DNA of 64,000 bases, taken from NCBI RefSeq assembly GCF_028209395.1, contig NZ_JAQLDQ010000007.1:11222-75221 (forward strand). The letters are read 5' to 3'. Each line of letters starts with the position of its first letter. The first letter of the stretch is position 1. The stretch comes from Collinsella aerofaciens. GTDB taxonomy: Bacteria; Actinomycetota; Coriobacteriia; Coriobacteriales; Coriobacteriaceae. Shown piece by piece: positions 17,473 through 26,902 of this stretch. The notes under the pieces are model-generated. The model had not been told where the DNA came from. It was given only the letters and a program-made list of their open reading frames with translations, and made no database searches. Both the position numbers and the translations under genes were made by a program.

Positions 17473-18654
17473 ATGAAAGAACTCTCCAACCGTACGGCAA
17501 CGTTTACCGATTCGGTCATCCGCCGCATGACGCGCATCTCCAATAAGTATGGCGCCGTCAACCTGTCGCAGGGCTTCCCCGACTTCGATCCCCCGGCGCA
17601 GCTGCTCAACAGCCTGAGCGCCATCGCCAGCGACCCCAAGCCGCTCTATCACCAGTACTCCATCACCTGGGGCTCCCAGGCCATGCGTGAGGCGCTTGCC
17701 GCCAAGCAGGAGCACTTTATGGGCATGCCGATCAACCCCAACGAGAACATCGTGGTCACCTGCGGCTCCACCGAGGCCATGATGGCCGCCATGATGACGG
17801 TCACAAACCCCGGCGACAAGGTCGTCATTTTCTCGCCATTCTACGAGAACTACGGCGCCGACACGATCCTCTCGGGTGCCGAGCCCATCTACGTGCCGCT
17901 CAACCCGCCCACCTTTGACTTTGACCGTGAGGTCCTGGAGGCGGCCTTCCGCGACAACGATCCCAAGGCGATCGTTCTGTGCAACCCGTCCAACCCCTGC
18001 GGCAAGGTCTTTACCCGCGAGGAGCTCACCCTTATCGCCGACCTGTGCAAAAAGTATGACGCCTACTGCATCACCGACGAGGTCTACGAGCACATCGTCT
18101 ACGCGCCCCACGAGCACGTGTACATGGCCACGCTGCCCGGCATGTTTGAGCGCACCATCAGCTGCAGCTCGCTGTCCAAGACCTACTCCATCACCGGCTG
18201 GCGCCTAGGCTACACCATCGCTCCCGCCGAAATCACCGAGCGCATCAAAAAGGTCCACGACTTCCTCACCGTAGGCGCCGCCGCTCCCCTGCAAGAGGCC
18301 GTCGTCACCGCCCTCAACTTCGACGACAGTTATTACCAGGAGGTCCTCGACCTCTACACCGCCAAGCGCGACCTATTCTGTCAGGGACTCGACAGCATCG
18401 GCCTCACGCACAACGTGCCGCAGGGCGCCTACTACGTGATGATGGACATCTCTGAGTTTTGCTATGACAGCGACCTCGACTTCTGCGAGGACCTGGCCTC
18501 AAAGGTGGGCGTGGGCGCCGTGCCCGGCTCGAGCTTCTTCCGCGAGCCCGTCAACCATCTGATTCGTTTCCACTTTGCCAAGCGAGACGAGACGCTTAAC
18601 GCGGCGCTGGAGAACCTCAAGTCTCTGCGTGATAAAATCGAGCCGCGCGGGTAA
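17473..18654 (+). CDS. Class I/II PLP-dependent aminotransferase (AspC-like)
   Basis: A 393-residue fold-type I aminotransferase, probably interconverting an amino acid and its 2-oxoacid in the cytosol. VNLSQGFPDFDPP is the N-terminal substrate loop, NPSNPCGKVF contacts PLP, SSLSKTYSITGWRLGY holds the PLP lysine, and the C-terminal arginine lies in HLIRFHFAK. The ATG at 17473 follows GAAAGGA; an ATG 18 bases upstream overlaps that site and is rejected. Aspartate or a methionine/aromatic substrate is possible; no pathway neighbours help to decide. Confidence 0.92.
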   Translation: MKELSNRTATFTDSVIRRMTRISNKYGAVNLSQGFPDFDPPAQLLNSLSAIASDPKPLYHQYSITWGSQAMREALAAKQEHFMGMPINPNENIVVTCGSTEAMMAAMMTVTNPGDKVVIFSPFYENYGADTILSGAEPIYVPLNPPTFDFDREVLEAAFRDNDPKAIVLCNPSNPCGKVFTREELTLIADLCKKYDAYCITDEVYEHIVYAPHEHVYMATLPGMFERTISCSSLSKTYSITGWRLGYTIAPAEITERIKKVHDFLTVGAAAPLQEAVVTALNFDDSYYQEVLDLYTAKRDLFCQGLDSIGLTHNVPQGAYYVMMDISEFCYDSDLDFCEDLASKVGVGAVPGSSFFREPVNHLIRFHFAKRDETLNAALENLKSLRDKIEPRG

Positions 18655-18680
18655 GGACGGTCAGTAACTAAAGGCACTAA

Positions 18681-18720
18681 AGAAACCTCGTGAACCCGTT
18701 GGGCCACGAGGTTTCTTTTT
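18681..18720 (+). terminator. Terminator after the aminotransferase gene
   Basis: A perfect 12-bp stem, AGAAACCTCGTG / CACGAGGTTTCT, runs into TTTTT, 26 bases past the stop. Confidence 0.93.
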
Positions 18721-18791
18721 ATAGCGACCTCATTTATTTTTTAGAGCGCTATACTTTAGTCACGGAGCAACTCGTCCCAGAGAGGAATACT

Positions 18792-19682
18792 ATGGCAGAG
18801 CAGCAGCTTATCGGAGCGCTCGAGGCCGGCGGCACCAAGATGGTCTGCGCCACGGGCTATGCAGACGGCACGGTCCTGGAACGCGAGCAGATTGCGACCA
18901 CGACCCCGCAGGAGACCGTTGAGGCCGTCAACGCATGGTTTGCCGACAAGGGCATCGCCGCGCTGGGCATCGGCGCCTTTGGCCCCACCGCAGTCAACCC
19001 TGCCTCGTCCCAATACGGCAAGATCCTGGAGACGCCCAAAACGGCATGGCGCTACTTTGACCTGCTGGGCACCATCCAAAACGAGCTCAATATTCCCTGC
19101 GGCTACGACACCGACGTCAACGTCGCCTGCCTGGGCGAGGTCACCTTTGGTTGCGCCCAGGGCCTCACTGATGTGGTGTATCTGACCATCGGTACCGGCG
19201 TGGGCGCCGGCGTGCTCTCGGGCGGTAAGCTCGTGCACGGCATGATGCATCCCGAGGCCGGCCACATCCTGGTCACGCGCGACCCGCGCGACACCATTGG
19301 CGAGCACAGCGGCTGCCCCTTCCACGACAACTGCCTCGAGGGCCTCATCGCCGGTCCCGGCGTCAAAAAGCGCTGGGGTGGCAAGAGCGCCGGAGAGATG
19401 GCCGATGACCCGGAGGCCATGGACCTGCTCGCCGGCTATCTGGCGCAGGCGCTCATGACCTACATCCTGTGCTACGCACCGCAAAAGATCGTCATCGGTG
19501 GCGGCGTGGCCGACCACACCCCCATCGTGCCGCTCGCGCGCAAGAAGTGCGCCGAGATGCTCAACGGCTACATCGTCACGCCCGAGATGGCCGACATTGA
19601 TAGCTATATCGTCAACAACAGCCTCGAGGGCAAACAGGGCATTATGGGCTGCCTGGCCCTGGGCGCTCAGGCGCTTCAGTAG
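18792..19682 (+). CDS. ROK-family sugar kinase (fructokinase-like)
   Basis: A 296-residue cytosolic kinase that probably phosphorylates a hexose, most likely fructose. IGALEAGGTKMVCATG is the phosphate-binding loop, GYDTDVNVACLGE and LTIGTGVGAGVLSGG are the ROK core, and the zinc-binding region is HSGCPFHDNCLEGL. The arrangement matches ScrK/YdhR-type fructokinases. The ATG at 18792 follows AGAGGAA. A TATACT sequence at 18750-18755 may be the -10 element. Transcribed alone between two strong terminators. Confidence 0.92.
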   Translation: MAEQQLIGALEAGGTKMVCATGYADGTVLEREQIATTTPQETVEAVNAWFADKGIAALGIGAFGPTAVNPASSQYGKILETPKTAWRYFDLLGTIQNELNIPCGYDTDVNVACLGEVTFGCAQGLTDVVYLTIGTGVGAGVLSGGKLVHGMMHPEAGHILVTRDPRDTIGEHSGCPFHDNCLEGLIAGPGVKKRWGGKSAGEMADDPEAMDLLAGYLAQALMTYILCYAPQKIVIGGGVADHTPIVPLARKKCAEMLNGYIVTPEMADIDSYIVNNSLEGKQGIMGCLALGAQALQ

Positions 19683-19764
19683 CAGACGCACCCACAGGGC
19701 GTGGCGCGCCCGGCAAATCCGACCTACGGAACGACGCCACCACGCCTCATATAAGCCCTCAAAT

Positions 19765-19811
19765 AAAAAAGGCCGCCTAGGACCAAACAATACGTCCTAG
19801 GCGGCTTTTTT
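19765..19811. terminator. Bidirectional terminator between the ROK kinase and VanZ genes
   Basis: A perfect 12-bp stem GCCGCCTAGGAC / GTCCTAGGCGGC has an A-run on one side and a T-run on the other. It serves the convergent genes and overlaps the last codons of the VanZ gene. Confidence 0.92.
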
Positions 19812-20246
19812 GGCGCGCATCAGCGGCCGTAAGAGATATCGGAGCACAACGCCCGTTGCCGCACCACAGCAGTCGATCATCACATCGGTGATCATGCCGG
19901 CGCGTCCCGGCACAAAGAGCTGAATCGTCTCGTCGATCGAGGGAATCAGCAGCAGGAACACCGCCGTGGGCAGCAGCACGTCAAAGGTGCGCCGGCCCTC
20001 AAAATCAAAGGCGTGCGTTGCCAAGATACCGAGCACCATATACTCGGTAAAATGCGCGCACTTGCGAACAACAAAGTTGGTCACCCATGCATATGGAAGT
20101 CCCACGCCGTGCAGGAAACCGCGGATAGCTTCCATGACCGTTAGGCTCAGTGAGCCCGACCCCGAGCCGGGAACCAGCGAATTGCCCCAGATCAAGAGCG
20201 CCATCAGGCAGGTTACGACCGCCCATTTTCGATTGATCTTAACCAT
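19797..20246 (-). CDS. VanZ-family membrane protein
   Basis: A 149-residue integral membrane protein with about four helices. The VanZ pattern is present: WGNSLVPGSGSGSLS, FVVRKCAHFTEYMVLGIL, then SIDETIQLFVPGRAGMITDV. VanZ in enterococci gives low teicoplanin resistance; the general role of the family is unclear. The ATG at 20246 is preferred, with GGAGG 12 bases upstream at the end of the preceding gene; an ATG at 20267 would overlap that gene and lacks a site. Seven bases separate it from the upstream gene, so the two form one operon. Confidence 0.88.
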   Translation of the reverse strand: MVKINRKWAVVTCLMALLIWGNSLVPGSGSGSLSLTVMEAIRGFLHGVGLPYAWVTNFVVRKCAHFTEYMVLGILATHAFDFEGRRTFDVLLPTAVFLLLIPSIDETIQLFVPGRAGMITDVMIDCCGAATGVVLRYLLRPLMRAKKAA

Positions 20247-20253
20247 GCAGAAG

Positions 20254-21654
20254 TTATGCCTCCGCACGGAGCGGCGCGAAGCTGGCGGTACCGCCCTCGA
20301 TAACGCTCAGATAGGCACGGCCCGTACGCTTGGCGGTAGAGGACTGAAGACGCTCGATCTCTTCCTCGAGGATCTGATTGACGCGCTCGTGACGACGATT
20401 TTCCATAATGCCGGCGGCAATAGCCTCGGCCCGCTCGATGCTCTCACGCGAGATACGGGCAGTATCCTCGGGGAACACAGCGCTGTGACGGCCGACATAG
20501 GCGGGGGCAGCAGGCTGAGGGGCAGCGACGGGAGCGGGGGCTGAAACAGGAGCAGGCTCGTCAATCTCATCCAGAATCGCGGTGGCGGCGGCCCACATAC
20601 CCTCGTGGCCCGAGTAATCGGCCATGGGGACATCAACCTCGAGCGAGGCGTCCGGAAGGTCGCCGGTGTCGATGCGATCTTGGGCATCAATCGATGCGGT
20701 GATGGCTGCAGGCTCATCGAGGTCATCGAGATCGATGCCCGCGGCACCGGAGATGATAGGCATGCTGGCGAGGTTTGCATTGTACGGCGCAGCCTCAGCC
20801 GCCTGCTGCTGGGCAGGAGCGCCCCAAAGCGAGCTTTCGGCGGCACGGCGGGCGGCAACAGCCTCCTCGTCCGCGGTCATGGCTTCATCAACGTACGAAT
20901 TATCGGCAGAAGCGTTCGCGTCCGCCGAGGTAGCGCTGTAGGCGTTATTGACCGCCGCATTGGCAACGAGTGCCACGAAAGCCGCCGTGCTGCCCGCAGG
21001 GGCGGCCTGGGAGCCCGACACGGCGCGTGCCGCGGCGGCGATATCATCGCGATTGAAGGAGCCGGTCTGCCCGCCGTTGGTGAGCTCGTCGATGGCGACT
21101 TGATAGACGTCGCGCGAGCGCGCAGGGTCGCAGCTCACCGGCGAATCGTCGTCGAGCATGCTGTCGATCATGGACCAAGCCTCGGCCTCGTCCATAGCAT
21201 CTGCGGCTCGAGCGATGGTAGGGACACCATCATCGGCATGACGGCGCTGGAACGCACCAGTCAGGCCGGAAAGGAATGCCGAGGTAGACTGCTCCGACTG
21301 AGCCTGAGAAGCAGAAGCCGCAGCGTACGGAATCGCATCCTGCTGCTGAGCTGGAATCGAGGCGGTCTTGAACTCGCTTTGATGCTGATTGAGATTGGCG
21401 GCACCGCCCATGGCATCGGGCTGGAACAGACGCTCTTCACGCTGCGCACGATACTCGGAGATACCCAGCGAGGCGGCATAGATACCCACGCCCGCCACCG
21501 CGCCCACGGCGAAGGGAACTGCACCCGCCACGACCGTCTCGTTCACCGACGAAAACGGCAGCGTCGCGGCATACATAACCACGGGAGCGGCAAGGCCGAT
21601 CCCGCACGAAAGTCCGGCAAGGACTGCTCGTTGTGTTGCATCAGAAGAAGCCAT
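20254..21654 (-). CDS. Hypothetical N-terminally membrane-anchored Ala/Asp-rich protein
   Basis: A 466-residue protein I do not recognise. Two hydrophobic stretches at about residues 10-30 and 42-65 suggest a membrane hairpin. The remainder is Ala-, Asp- and Glu-rich and probably disordered. The charged C-terminal segment (RISRESIERAEAIAAGIMEN) is predicted helical and ends in SVIEGG. GGGGAGAGC precedes the ATG at 21654; an ATG 27 bases further upstream is less suitable. It is co-directional and nearly contiguous with the VanZ gene. It may be a lineage-specific envelope or division-associated scaffold, but nothing in the sequence proves that. Confidence 0.7.
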   Translation of the reverse strand: MASSDATQRAVLAGLSCGIGLAAPVVMYAATLPFSSVNETVVAGAVPFAVGAVAGVGIYAASLGISEYRAQREERLFQPDAMGGAANLNQHQSEFKTASIPAQQQDAIPYAAASASQAQSEQSTSAFLSGLTGAFQRRHADDGVPTIARAADAMDEAEAWSMIDSMLDDDSPVSCDPARSRDVYQVAIDELTNGGQTGSFNRDDIAAAARAVSGSQAAPAGSTAAFVALVANAAVNNAYSATSADANASADNSYVDEAMTADEEAVAARRAAESSLWGAPAQQQAAEAAPYNANLASMPIISGAAGIDLDDLDEPAAITASIDAQDRIDTGDLPDASLEVDVPMADYSGHEGMWAAATAILDEIDEPAPVSAPAPVAAPQPAAPAYVGRHSAVFPEDTARISRESIERAEAIAAGIMENRRHERVNQILEEEIERLQSSTAKRTGRAYLSVIEGGTASFAPLRAEA

Positions 21655-21898
21655 GAGCTCTCCCCATCTTCCAGCACCCAAATCGCATCATTCAGTTGGC
21701 TGCGCGAGAGAAGATGAAGCGGGGCTATGCCCCAAAGCAACGGTATATGGTTCGTTTCATCTGCGTTTTCCGTCGCGAAGCTTAAAAGTTATTATGCGAA
21801 ACCGACCCTCCGATTGCAAGTGACGATGTCGGATTGAAACGGGAAACCTGCTGCTCGTCGGTCTTACGGTCAAAAATAAGCGCGGAGCGGCGCTATGG

Positions 21899-21930
21899 AA
21901 AAGGGCCGAGGCTCAAAGCCCCGACCCTTT
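21899..21930 (-). terminator. Terminator of rho
   Basis: Minus-strand stem GGGTCGGGGC / GCCTCGGCCC with a five-base loop is followed by TTTT. It begins 38 bases after the rho stop. Confidence 0.82.
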
Positions 21931-21967
21931 CTCGCATTGATGACTATCGCTGCGCGTGGATGACAAC

Positions 21968-24517
21968 CTAGAACGTCTGCTCGTAGTCGCTGTGTTTTTT
22001 GGCCGAACGCACCAGGAACTCCTGATTGGTGTTGGTGCCCTTAAGACCCTTGATAAACGATGCGGCTGCGCGCTCGGTGTTGTTCATGCCGGCAAGAATG
22101 CGACGCAGACCAAAGACAAACGGACGCATCTGCTCGTCGACCAACAGGTCCTCGTTACGCGTACCGGAGGCAACGGGGTCGATAGCCGGGAAGATGCGGC
22201 GGTCGGCCAGGTCGCGGTCGAGCTTAAGCTCCATGTTGCCGGTACCCTTGAACTCCTCAAAGATGACTTCGTCCATCTTGGAACCGGTGTCGATGAGGGC
22301 AGAGGCCAGGATGGTGAGCGAGCCACCATTCTCGATATTACGGGCTGCGCCCAGGAAGCGCTTGGGCGGATAGAGGGCCGCCGAATCGACGCCGCCCGAA
22401 AGGATGCGGCCTGAGGCGGGCGCCGCCAAGTTGTAGGCGCGGGCAAGACGCGTGATGGAGTCGAGCACCACCACGACGTCGCCACCCAGCTCCACGATGC
22501 GCTTGGCGCGCTCGATGACGAGCTCTGCCACGCGGGTGTGGTTGTCGGCGGGCATATCGAAGGTCGACGCCACAACCTCGCCTTTGATGGAACGCTGCAT
22601 ATCGGTGACCTCTTCGGGGCGCTCGTCGACGAGCAGGCAGATGAGGTGCACCTCGGGGTTGTTAATCGAGATAGACTGGCAGATCTTCTTGAGGATCGTG
22701 GTCTTGCCGGCCTTGGGCGGGGACACGATCAGGCCGCGCTGGCCCTTGCCGATCGGTGACACGATGTCGATGGCGCGGCCGGTAATAGAGTCCTTGCCGT
22801 GCTCCATGCGCAGCGGCTCGTTGGGATAGACCGGGGTGAGGTCGCCGAACTTGGGACGGTTGCGAATCTGCTCGGGGTCCAGACCGTTGACGGTCGTGAT
22901 TTTGGCGAGGCCGGCGCGCTTGTCGCCGCCGCGCGAAGGACGCAGCGAGCCCTCGATGACGTCGCCCGTGCGCAGGCGCGCGGAGCGGATGAGGTAGGCG
23001 GGCACGAAGGCGTCGTCGTTGGACTTCATGTAGCCATGGGCGTGGATGATGCCGGAGCTGTCCGGGCGAATCTGCAGAATGCCCTTGATGTCGCGGAAGC
23101 CCTCGGCCTTCGCAGCGGTGACGTAGATTTCCTCGACGAGCTCGGCCTTCTTCTTGCCGGTCGTCTCGATCTCGAACTCCTTAGCCTTCTCGCGCAGCTC
23201 AGCGACCTTCATGGCCGCGAGTTCCTCGCGCGAAAGCGTGGGCTCGGTGGGAGCGGCATTACGCTCCTTGTTGCGCTGTTTGCGATCGCGCTGGCGGTTG
23301 CGACGGTCGTTGTTGCGGTCGTCCTTACGCTCGTTGCGCTCGTCGTTGCGCTTGTGCTGGCGACGGTTGGGACGAGTGCCGTCTTCGCCCTCAGCGGGGG
23401 CGGCACCATCGGTTGCGGCGGTGCCAACATTGGCCGCAGCGGCGTCATTGGCCTCGGCGCCAGAATCAACCTGCGCTTCGACATCCTGCTGCTCGGACGC
23501 CTTGGCCTTAACGGACTTCTTACGACCGCGCTTGGGCTTCTCGGACGCAGGCTGTTCGACGTCCTGGGCCTTGGCGACATCAGTCGACGCATCGGCGGTC
23601 GTCTCGGCAGAATCCTCGGACGCACCCTTCTTGGCAGCCTTGGCCTTGGACGTGCGCTTAGCAGCAGTACGACGGCTGCGACCGGGACGGACGTCGGCAG
23701 GCTCGGCATCGGCGGGAGCGGCCTCGGAAGTCGTAGCATCCTGGACGGGTGCATCGGCAGCGGTTGCAGACTCGGCGGTCGCCGCAGCATCCCGAGCGGC
23801 GGCTGCTGCTGCGGCCTTCTCTGCCTCGACAAAGGCCTTGGGCTTGCGACCGCGACGGTGCGGGCGCAAAGCCGGATCGACAACGGGAACTTCGTTGGCC
23901 TCGACAGGCGCAGCGGGCTCAACAGGCAATGTGCCCTCCCCTGCCGCGAAACGGACCGAAGCCTCAGTGAGCTCGGGGGCTACCTGTTCCGCAACTTGCT
24001 CGGCCATAGCAGCCGTGCGGCGGCGTGTGCGCGGTGCCGGCTTCTCGGTCGGCAGGTCGGCGGCAGGCGTCTCGGGCACAGACGGAGCTGCAAGCTCGGT
24101 CAGAGCCGCGGCCTCGCGCTCGGCAGCACGACGGCGGGCGCGCACCACCTGAGCCTCGCTAATCTGCGCCAACGCACGTGCCTGCGCGACCTCATCGGAA
24201 ATCGGCGCCGAGGAGTCAGCTGCAACGGTGCGCTTGACGCGCGTCATGCGCGTGGTACGGCGCTTGGGCTTGGTGACCTCCTCGCCGTCAGCAGCAGGCT
24301 TGGCCGTGCGGCGCGTACGCTTGGGCTTTGCCGGAGCAGCCTCCTCACCAGTTGCAGGCACGGCCTTCTCAGCCGTTGCAGGCGTAGGCGTCGAAGCAGC
24401 CTTAGGCGTCTCAGGAGCCGAGGCATGCGCGGGCGCCGCGACCTGATCCGACACAACCGGTGCAGCGGGAGCGGCTTGCGTCGTCGTTATTTCGTTTTCT
24501 TGCTGTTGATCAGACAC
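21968..24517 (-). CDS. rho: Transcription termination factor Rho with long disordered N-terminus
   Basis: An 849-residue Rho, about twice the E. coli length. The hexameric RNA-translocase core is residues ~425-849: a Rho-N helix region (MKVAELREKAKEFEIE), an OB-fold RNA-binding domain (SSGIIHAHGYMKSNDDAFVP), Walker A PPKAGKTT, Walker B DVVVVLDSITRLARAYN, and the R-loop/Q-loop sections up to DPVASGTRNEDLL. Residues 1-425 are Ala/Pro/Lys/Arg/Glu-rich low complexity ending in an Arg/Asn/Asp-rich tract, as seen in actinobacterial Rho proteins, where such regions bind RNA or promote condensates. Translation starts at GTG (24517). It stops transcription at unstructured C-rich RNA. Confidence 0.97.
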   Translation of the reverse strand: MSDQQQENEITTTQAAPAAPVVSDQVAAPAHASAPETPKAASTPTPATAEKAVPATGEEAAPAKPKRTRRTAKPAADGEEVTKPKRRTTRMTRVKRTVAADSSAPISDEVAQARALAQISEAQVVRARRRAAEREAAALTELAAPSVPETPAADLPTEKPAPRTRRRTAAMAEQVAEQVAPELTEASVRFAAGEGTLPVEPAAPVEANEVPVVDPALRPHRRGRKPKAFVEAEKAAAAAAARDAAATAESATAADAPVQDATTSEAAPADAEPADVRPGRSRRTAAKRTSKAKAAKKGASEDSAETTADASTDVAKAQDVEQPASEKPKRGRKKSVKAKASEQQDVEAQVDSGAEANDAAAANVGTAATDGAAPAEGEDGTRPNRRQHKRNDERNERKDDRNNDRRNRQRDRKQRNKERNAAPTEPTLSREELAAMKVAELREKAKEFEIETTGKKKAELVEEIYVTAAKAEGFRDIKGILQIRPDSSGIIHAHGYMKSNDDAFVPAYLIRSARLRTGDVIEGSLRPSRGGDKRAGLAKITTVNGLDPEQIRNRPKFGDLTPVYPNEPLRMEHGKDSITGRAIDIVSPIGKGQRGLIVSPPKAGKTTILKKICQSISINNPEVHLICLLVDERPEEVTDMQRSIKGEVVASTFDMPADNHTRVAELVIERAKRIVELGGDVVVVLDSITRLARAYNLAAPASGRILSGGVDSAALYPPKRFLGAARNIENGGSLTILASALIDTGSKMDEVIFEEFKGTGNMELKLDRDLADRRIFPAIDPVASGTRNEDLLVDEQMRPFVFGLRRILAGMNNTERAAASFIKGLKGTNTNQEFLVRSAKKHSDYEQTF

Positions 24518-24783
24518 AGTGTTTGCTCAACTTTCTTTTCAAGCCCTGTGATCACATGCTCCCTGCATAAACCTTCAGGGCGGCTAAACAGTCTAGCTCC
24601 GTCAAATACCGACGGACATCATTGATCTGTATCGAGATATTTGCGTCATATACGCAGCGTTAGTGTAACACAACCGCAACCACCTGCAACTTAGTCATTG
24701 AGGACGTTCTTAAACGACTAGTCAAAAGGGACAATCTTTGGTTTTAACACCCACAAATCTGACTGCCTCCGCCAAAACTGTGG

Positions 24784-24915
24784 CGGTTTACTACGATGAA
24801 TCGCTCAACCGCGATCACTCCGAAACTTGTTGAACTAAAACCGCAGGTAGATGCCTTGCACTTTTTTGCGAAAAGCCGGCGTAGTTGGAATTTCTCATTT
24901 CATCGTAGTAAACCG
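24784..24915. repeat. 132-bp element with 17-bp inverted terminal repeats
   Basis: CGGTTTACTACGATGAA at 24784-24800 is the exact reverse complement of 24899-24915. The 98-base interior has no reading frame. Size and arms suit a MITE-like element or a hairpin RNA. Confidence 0.65.
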
Positions 24916-24968
24916 GCATAGTTTCGTATTTCCAGCAGTTCCAAATTCGTCAATACGTCGGCGTTTGC

Positions 24969-25001
24969 AAAAAGCCCGACCTCCGTGGGAGATCGGGCTT
25001 T
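24969..25001 (-). terminator. Terminator of argS
   Basis: Minus-strand stem AAAGCCCGATCTCC / GGAGGTCGGGCTTT with a three-base loop is followed by TT, giving a TTTTT tract overall. Confidence 0.92.
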
Positions 25002-25048
25002 CAAGGCTTAGTTAAACCAAGTCTGTACGGTCAAATGACCCCCGTAGC

Positions 25049-26902
25049 TTACATCTGCTCGGGCGCGGAAACGCCAACGAGGGTGAGCACCAGGGCGAGC
25101 GTCACACGGACGGCATCGCAAGCGGCCAGACGGGCACGCGAAAGCTCGGGGTCGACGGGACGGCCCTCGCTCGGCAGCACCTGACAGGCAGCGTAGAAGC
25201 TGTGGAAGTCGCCGGCGAGTTCCTCAGCAAAGTGCGTCAGACGGAACGGGGCGCGGTCGCGAGCGCAGCTGGCGATGAGGTCGGTGAGCTCGTTGAGCTT
25301 GCGCGAAAGGGCGAGCTCGGTCGGGTCGGTCAGCAGCGAGTAATCGACGTTCTCACCGATGGCCTTGGCGGCGACGGCCTTCATGCCCATCTCGTCAGCC
25401 TGCTCGGGCGTAACGTCAGCGGCACGGCGCAGGATGGAGCACACGCGGGCGTGAGCGTACTGCACGTAGTACACCGGGTTGGAGTTGTCGCGCTTCTTGA
25501 CGGCCTCAATATCGAAGTCGACCATCTGGTTGGAGCTCTTGGAGATGAGGGTGTAACGGGCAGCGTCGGAGCCGACCTCGTCGACGAGCTCCTGCAGGGT
25601 CACCATGGTGCCCTTACGCTTGGACATACGGACGGGCTTGCCGTTGCGCAGCAGGTTGACGAGCTGGCCCAGCAGAACCTCAAACTTGCCGGGGTAACCC
25701 AAGGCATCGCAGACGCAGCGGACGCGCTCGATGTAGCCGTGGTGGTCGGCGCCCCAGATGTCGATGACGTGGTCGACGCGCTGGAACTTATCCCAGTGAT
25801 AGGCGACGTCGGAGGCGAAGTAGGTGTACTCGCCGTCGGACTTGATCAGAACGCGGTCCTTGTCATCGCCCAGGTCGGTGGAGCGGAACCACAGGGCGCC
25901 GTCCTTAGTGTAGAGGTAGCCCATCTTGTCGAGCTTCTCAAAAGCGCGGTCGACGGCGGAGGTGCCGGCGGTCTCGCCCTCGGTGTCCTTCACATACAGC
26001 GAGCGCTCGGAGAACCAACGATCGAAGTCGCAATTGACGGCGTGGCAGAGGTCGCGCATGTTGTCGACCATCTTTACATAGCCGCGCTCGCGGAAGCTCT
26101 CCATGCGCTTCTGCGGATCGGCGTTGACCCACTTATCGCCGTCGGTGCGCCAGAACTCGGCGGCCTCGTCGATGATGTAGTCGCCGCCGTAGGAGTCCTT
26201 GCCCAGAGTCTCGGCAAAGTTGTCCTGGTACGGATGGGTCTCGGGGTGCTCGTCGTTCTCGTCGGCAACAAAGGCGTCGCGGTCTGCGATCAGCAGCTTG
26301 TGAGCCTCGTCGATATCCACACCCTGCTTGGCGATGATGTCGGCAAGCTGCATATAGCGCGTGCTGATGGAGTTGCCGAAGGTGTTCATCTGAGAGCCGT
26401 GGTCGTTGATGTAGAACTCACGCTGGATGTCGTAACCGGCGTGGTCCATAACGCGGCAGAGCGAGTCGCCCAGCGCGGCCCAGCGGCCGTGGCCGATGTG
26501 CATGGGGCCGACTGGGTTGGCGGAAACGAACTCAACCTGGGTCTTCAGGCCACCACCGACGTTGGACTTAGCGAAGTCCATACCCTTCTCGCGAGCCTCG
26601 CCAAAGATGGCATTCTTGACGGCAACGGAGAGGTAGAAGTTGATGAAGCCGGGGCCTGCGATCTCGACCTTCTCGATCGCGGGGTCCTCGGGCATATGGG
26701 CAACGATGGCCTCGGCGATCTTGCGCGGGGCGCAGTGGGCCAGCTTGGCGGACTTCAGGGCCATGGTAGAGGTCCACTCGCCATGAGAAGTGTCAGCCGG
26801 TCGCTCGATAGCGCAATCGTCAAGTTCAAATGCGGAAAGGTCGCCGGCCTCCTGGGCCGCAGCAAGCGCAGCGCGTACCAGCTCTTCAATCTTCTCGGGC
26901 AT
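25049..26902 (-). CDS. argS: Arginyl-tRNA synthetase
   Basis: A 617-residue class I synthetase charging tRNA-Arg. The HIGH-type motif is in NPVGPMHIGHGRWAALGDSL and the KMSKS-type motif in PVRMSKRKGTMVTL. The N-terminal ~100 residues form the Add-1 tRNA-binding domain, and the C-terminal DALR anticodon domain ends in VRVTLALVLTLVGV. The ATG at 26902 follows AAGGAGGATCT; 30 upstream in-frame codons are rejected. TGCATA-rich palindromes upstream might be an arginine-repressor region. Confidence 0.97.
   Translation of the reverse strand: MPEKIEELVRAALAAAQEAGDLSAFELDDCAIERPADTSHGEWTSTMALKSAKLAHCAPRKIAEAIVAHMPEDPAIEKVEIAGPGFINFYLSVAVKNAIFGEAREKGMDFAKSNVGGGLKTQVEFVSANPVGPMHIGHGRWAALGDSLCRVMDHAGYDIQREFYINDHGSQMNTFGNSISTRYMQLADIIAKQGVDIDEAHKLLIADRDAFVADENDEHPETHPYQDNFAETLGKDSYGGDYIIDEAAEFWRTDGDKWVNADPQKRMESFRERGYVKMVDNMRDLCHAVNCDFDRWFSERSLYVKDTEGETAGTSAVDRAFEKLDKMGYLYTKDGALWFRSTDLGDDKDRVLIKSDGEYTYFASDVAYHWDKFQRVDHVIDIWGADHHGYIERVRCVCDALGYPGKFEVLLGQLVNLLRNGKPVRMSKRKGTMVTLQELVDEVGSDAARYTLISKSSNQMVDFDIEAVKKRDNSNPVYYVQYAHARVCSILRRAADVTPEQADEMGMKAVAAKAIGENVDYSLLTDPTELALSRKLNELTDLIASCARDRAPFRLTHFAEELAGDFHSFYAACQVLPSEGRPVDPELSRARLAACDAVRVTLALVLTLVGVSAPEQM

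Larger units (their letters stand above)
24518..25048. other. Intergenic region between rho and argS
   Basis: 530 bases with no supported gene. It holds the rho leader (about 260 bases, AT-rich near 24640-24670, probably the promoter), a 132-bp inverted-repeat element and the argS terminator. Confidence 0.6.

Noticed and set aside
22799-24625. 608-codon plus-strand frame opposite rho
   Set aside because: Low-complexity mirror of the Ala/Lys-rich Rho N-terminus; rho itself is unambiguous.
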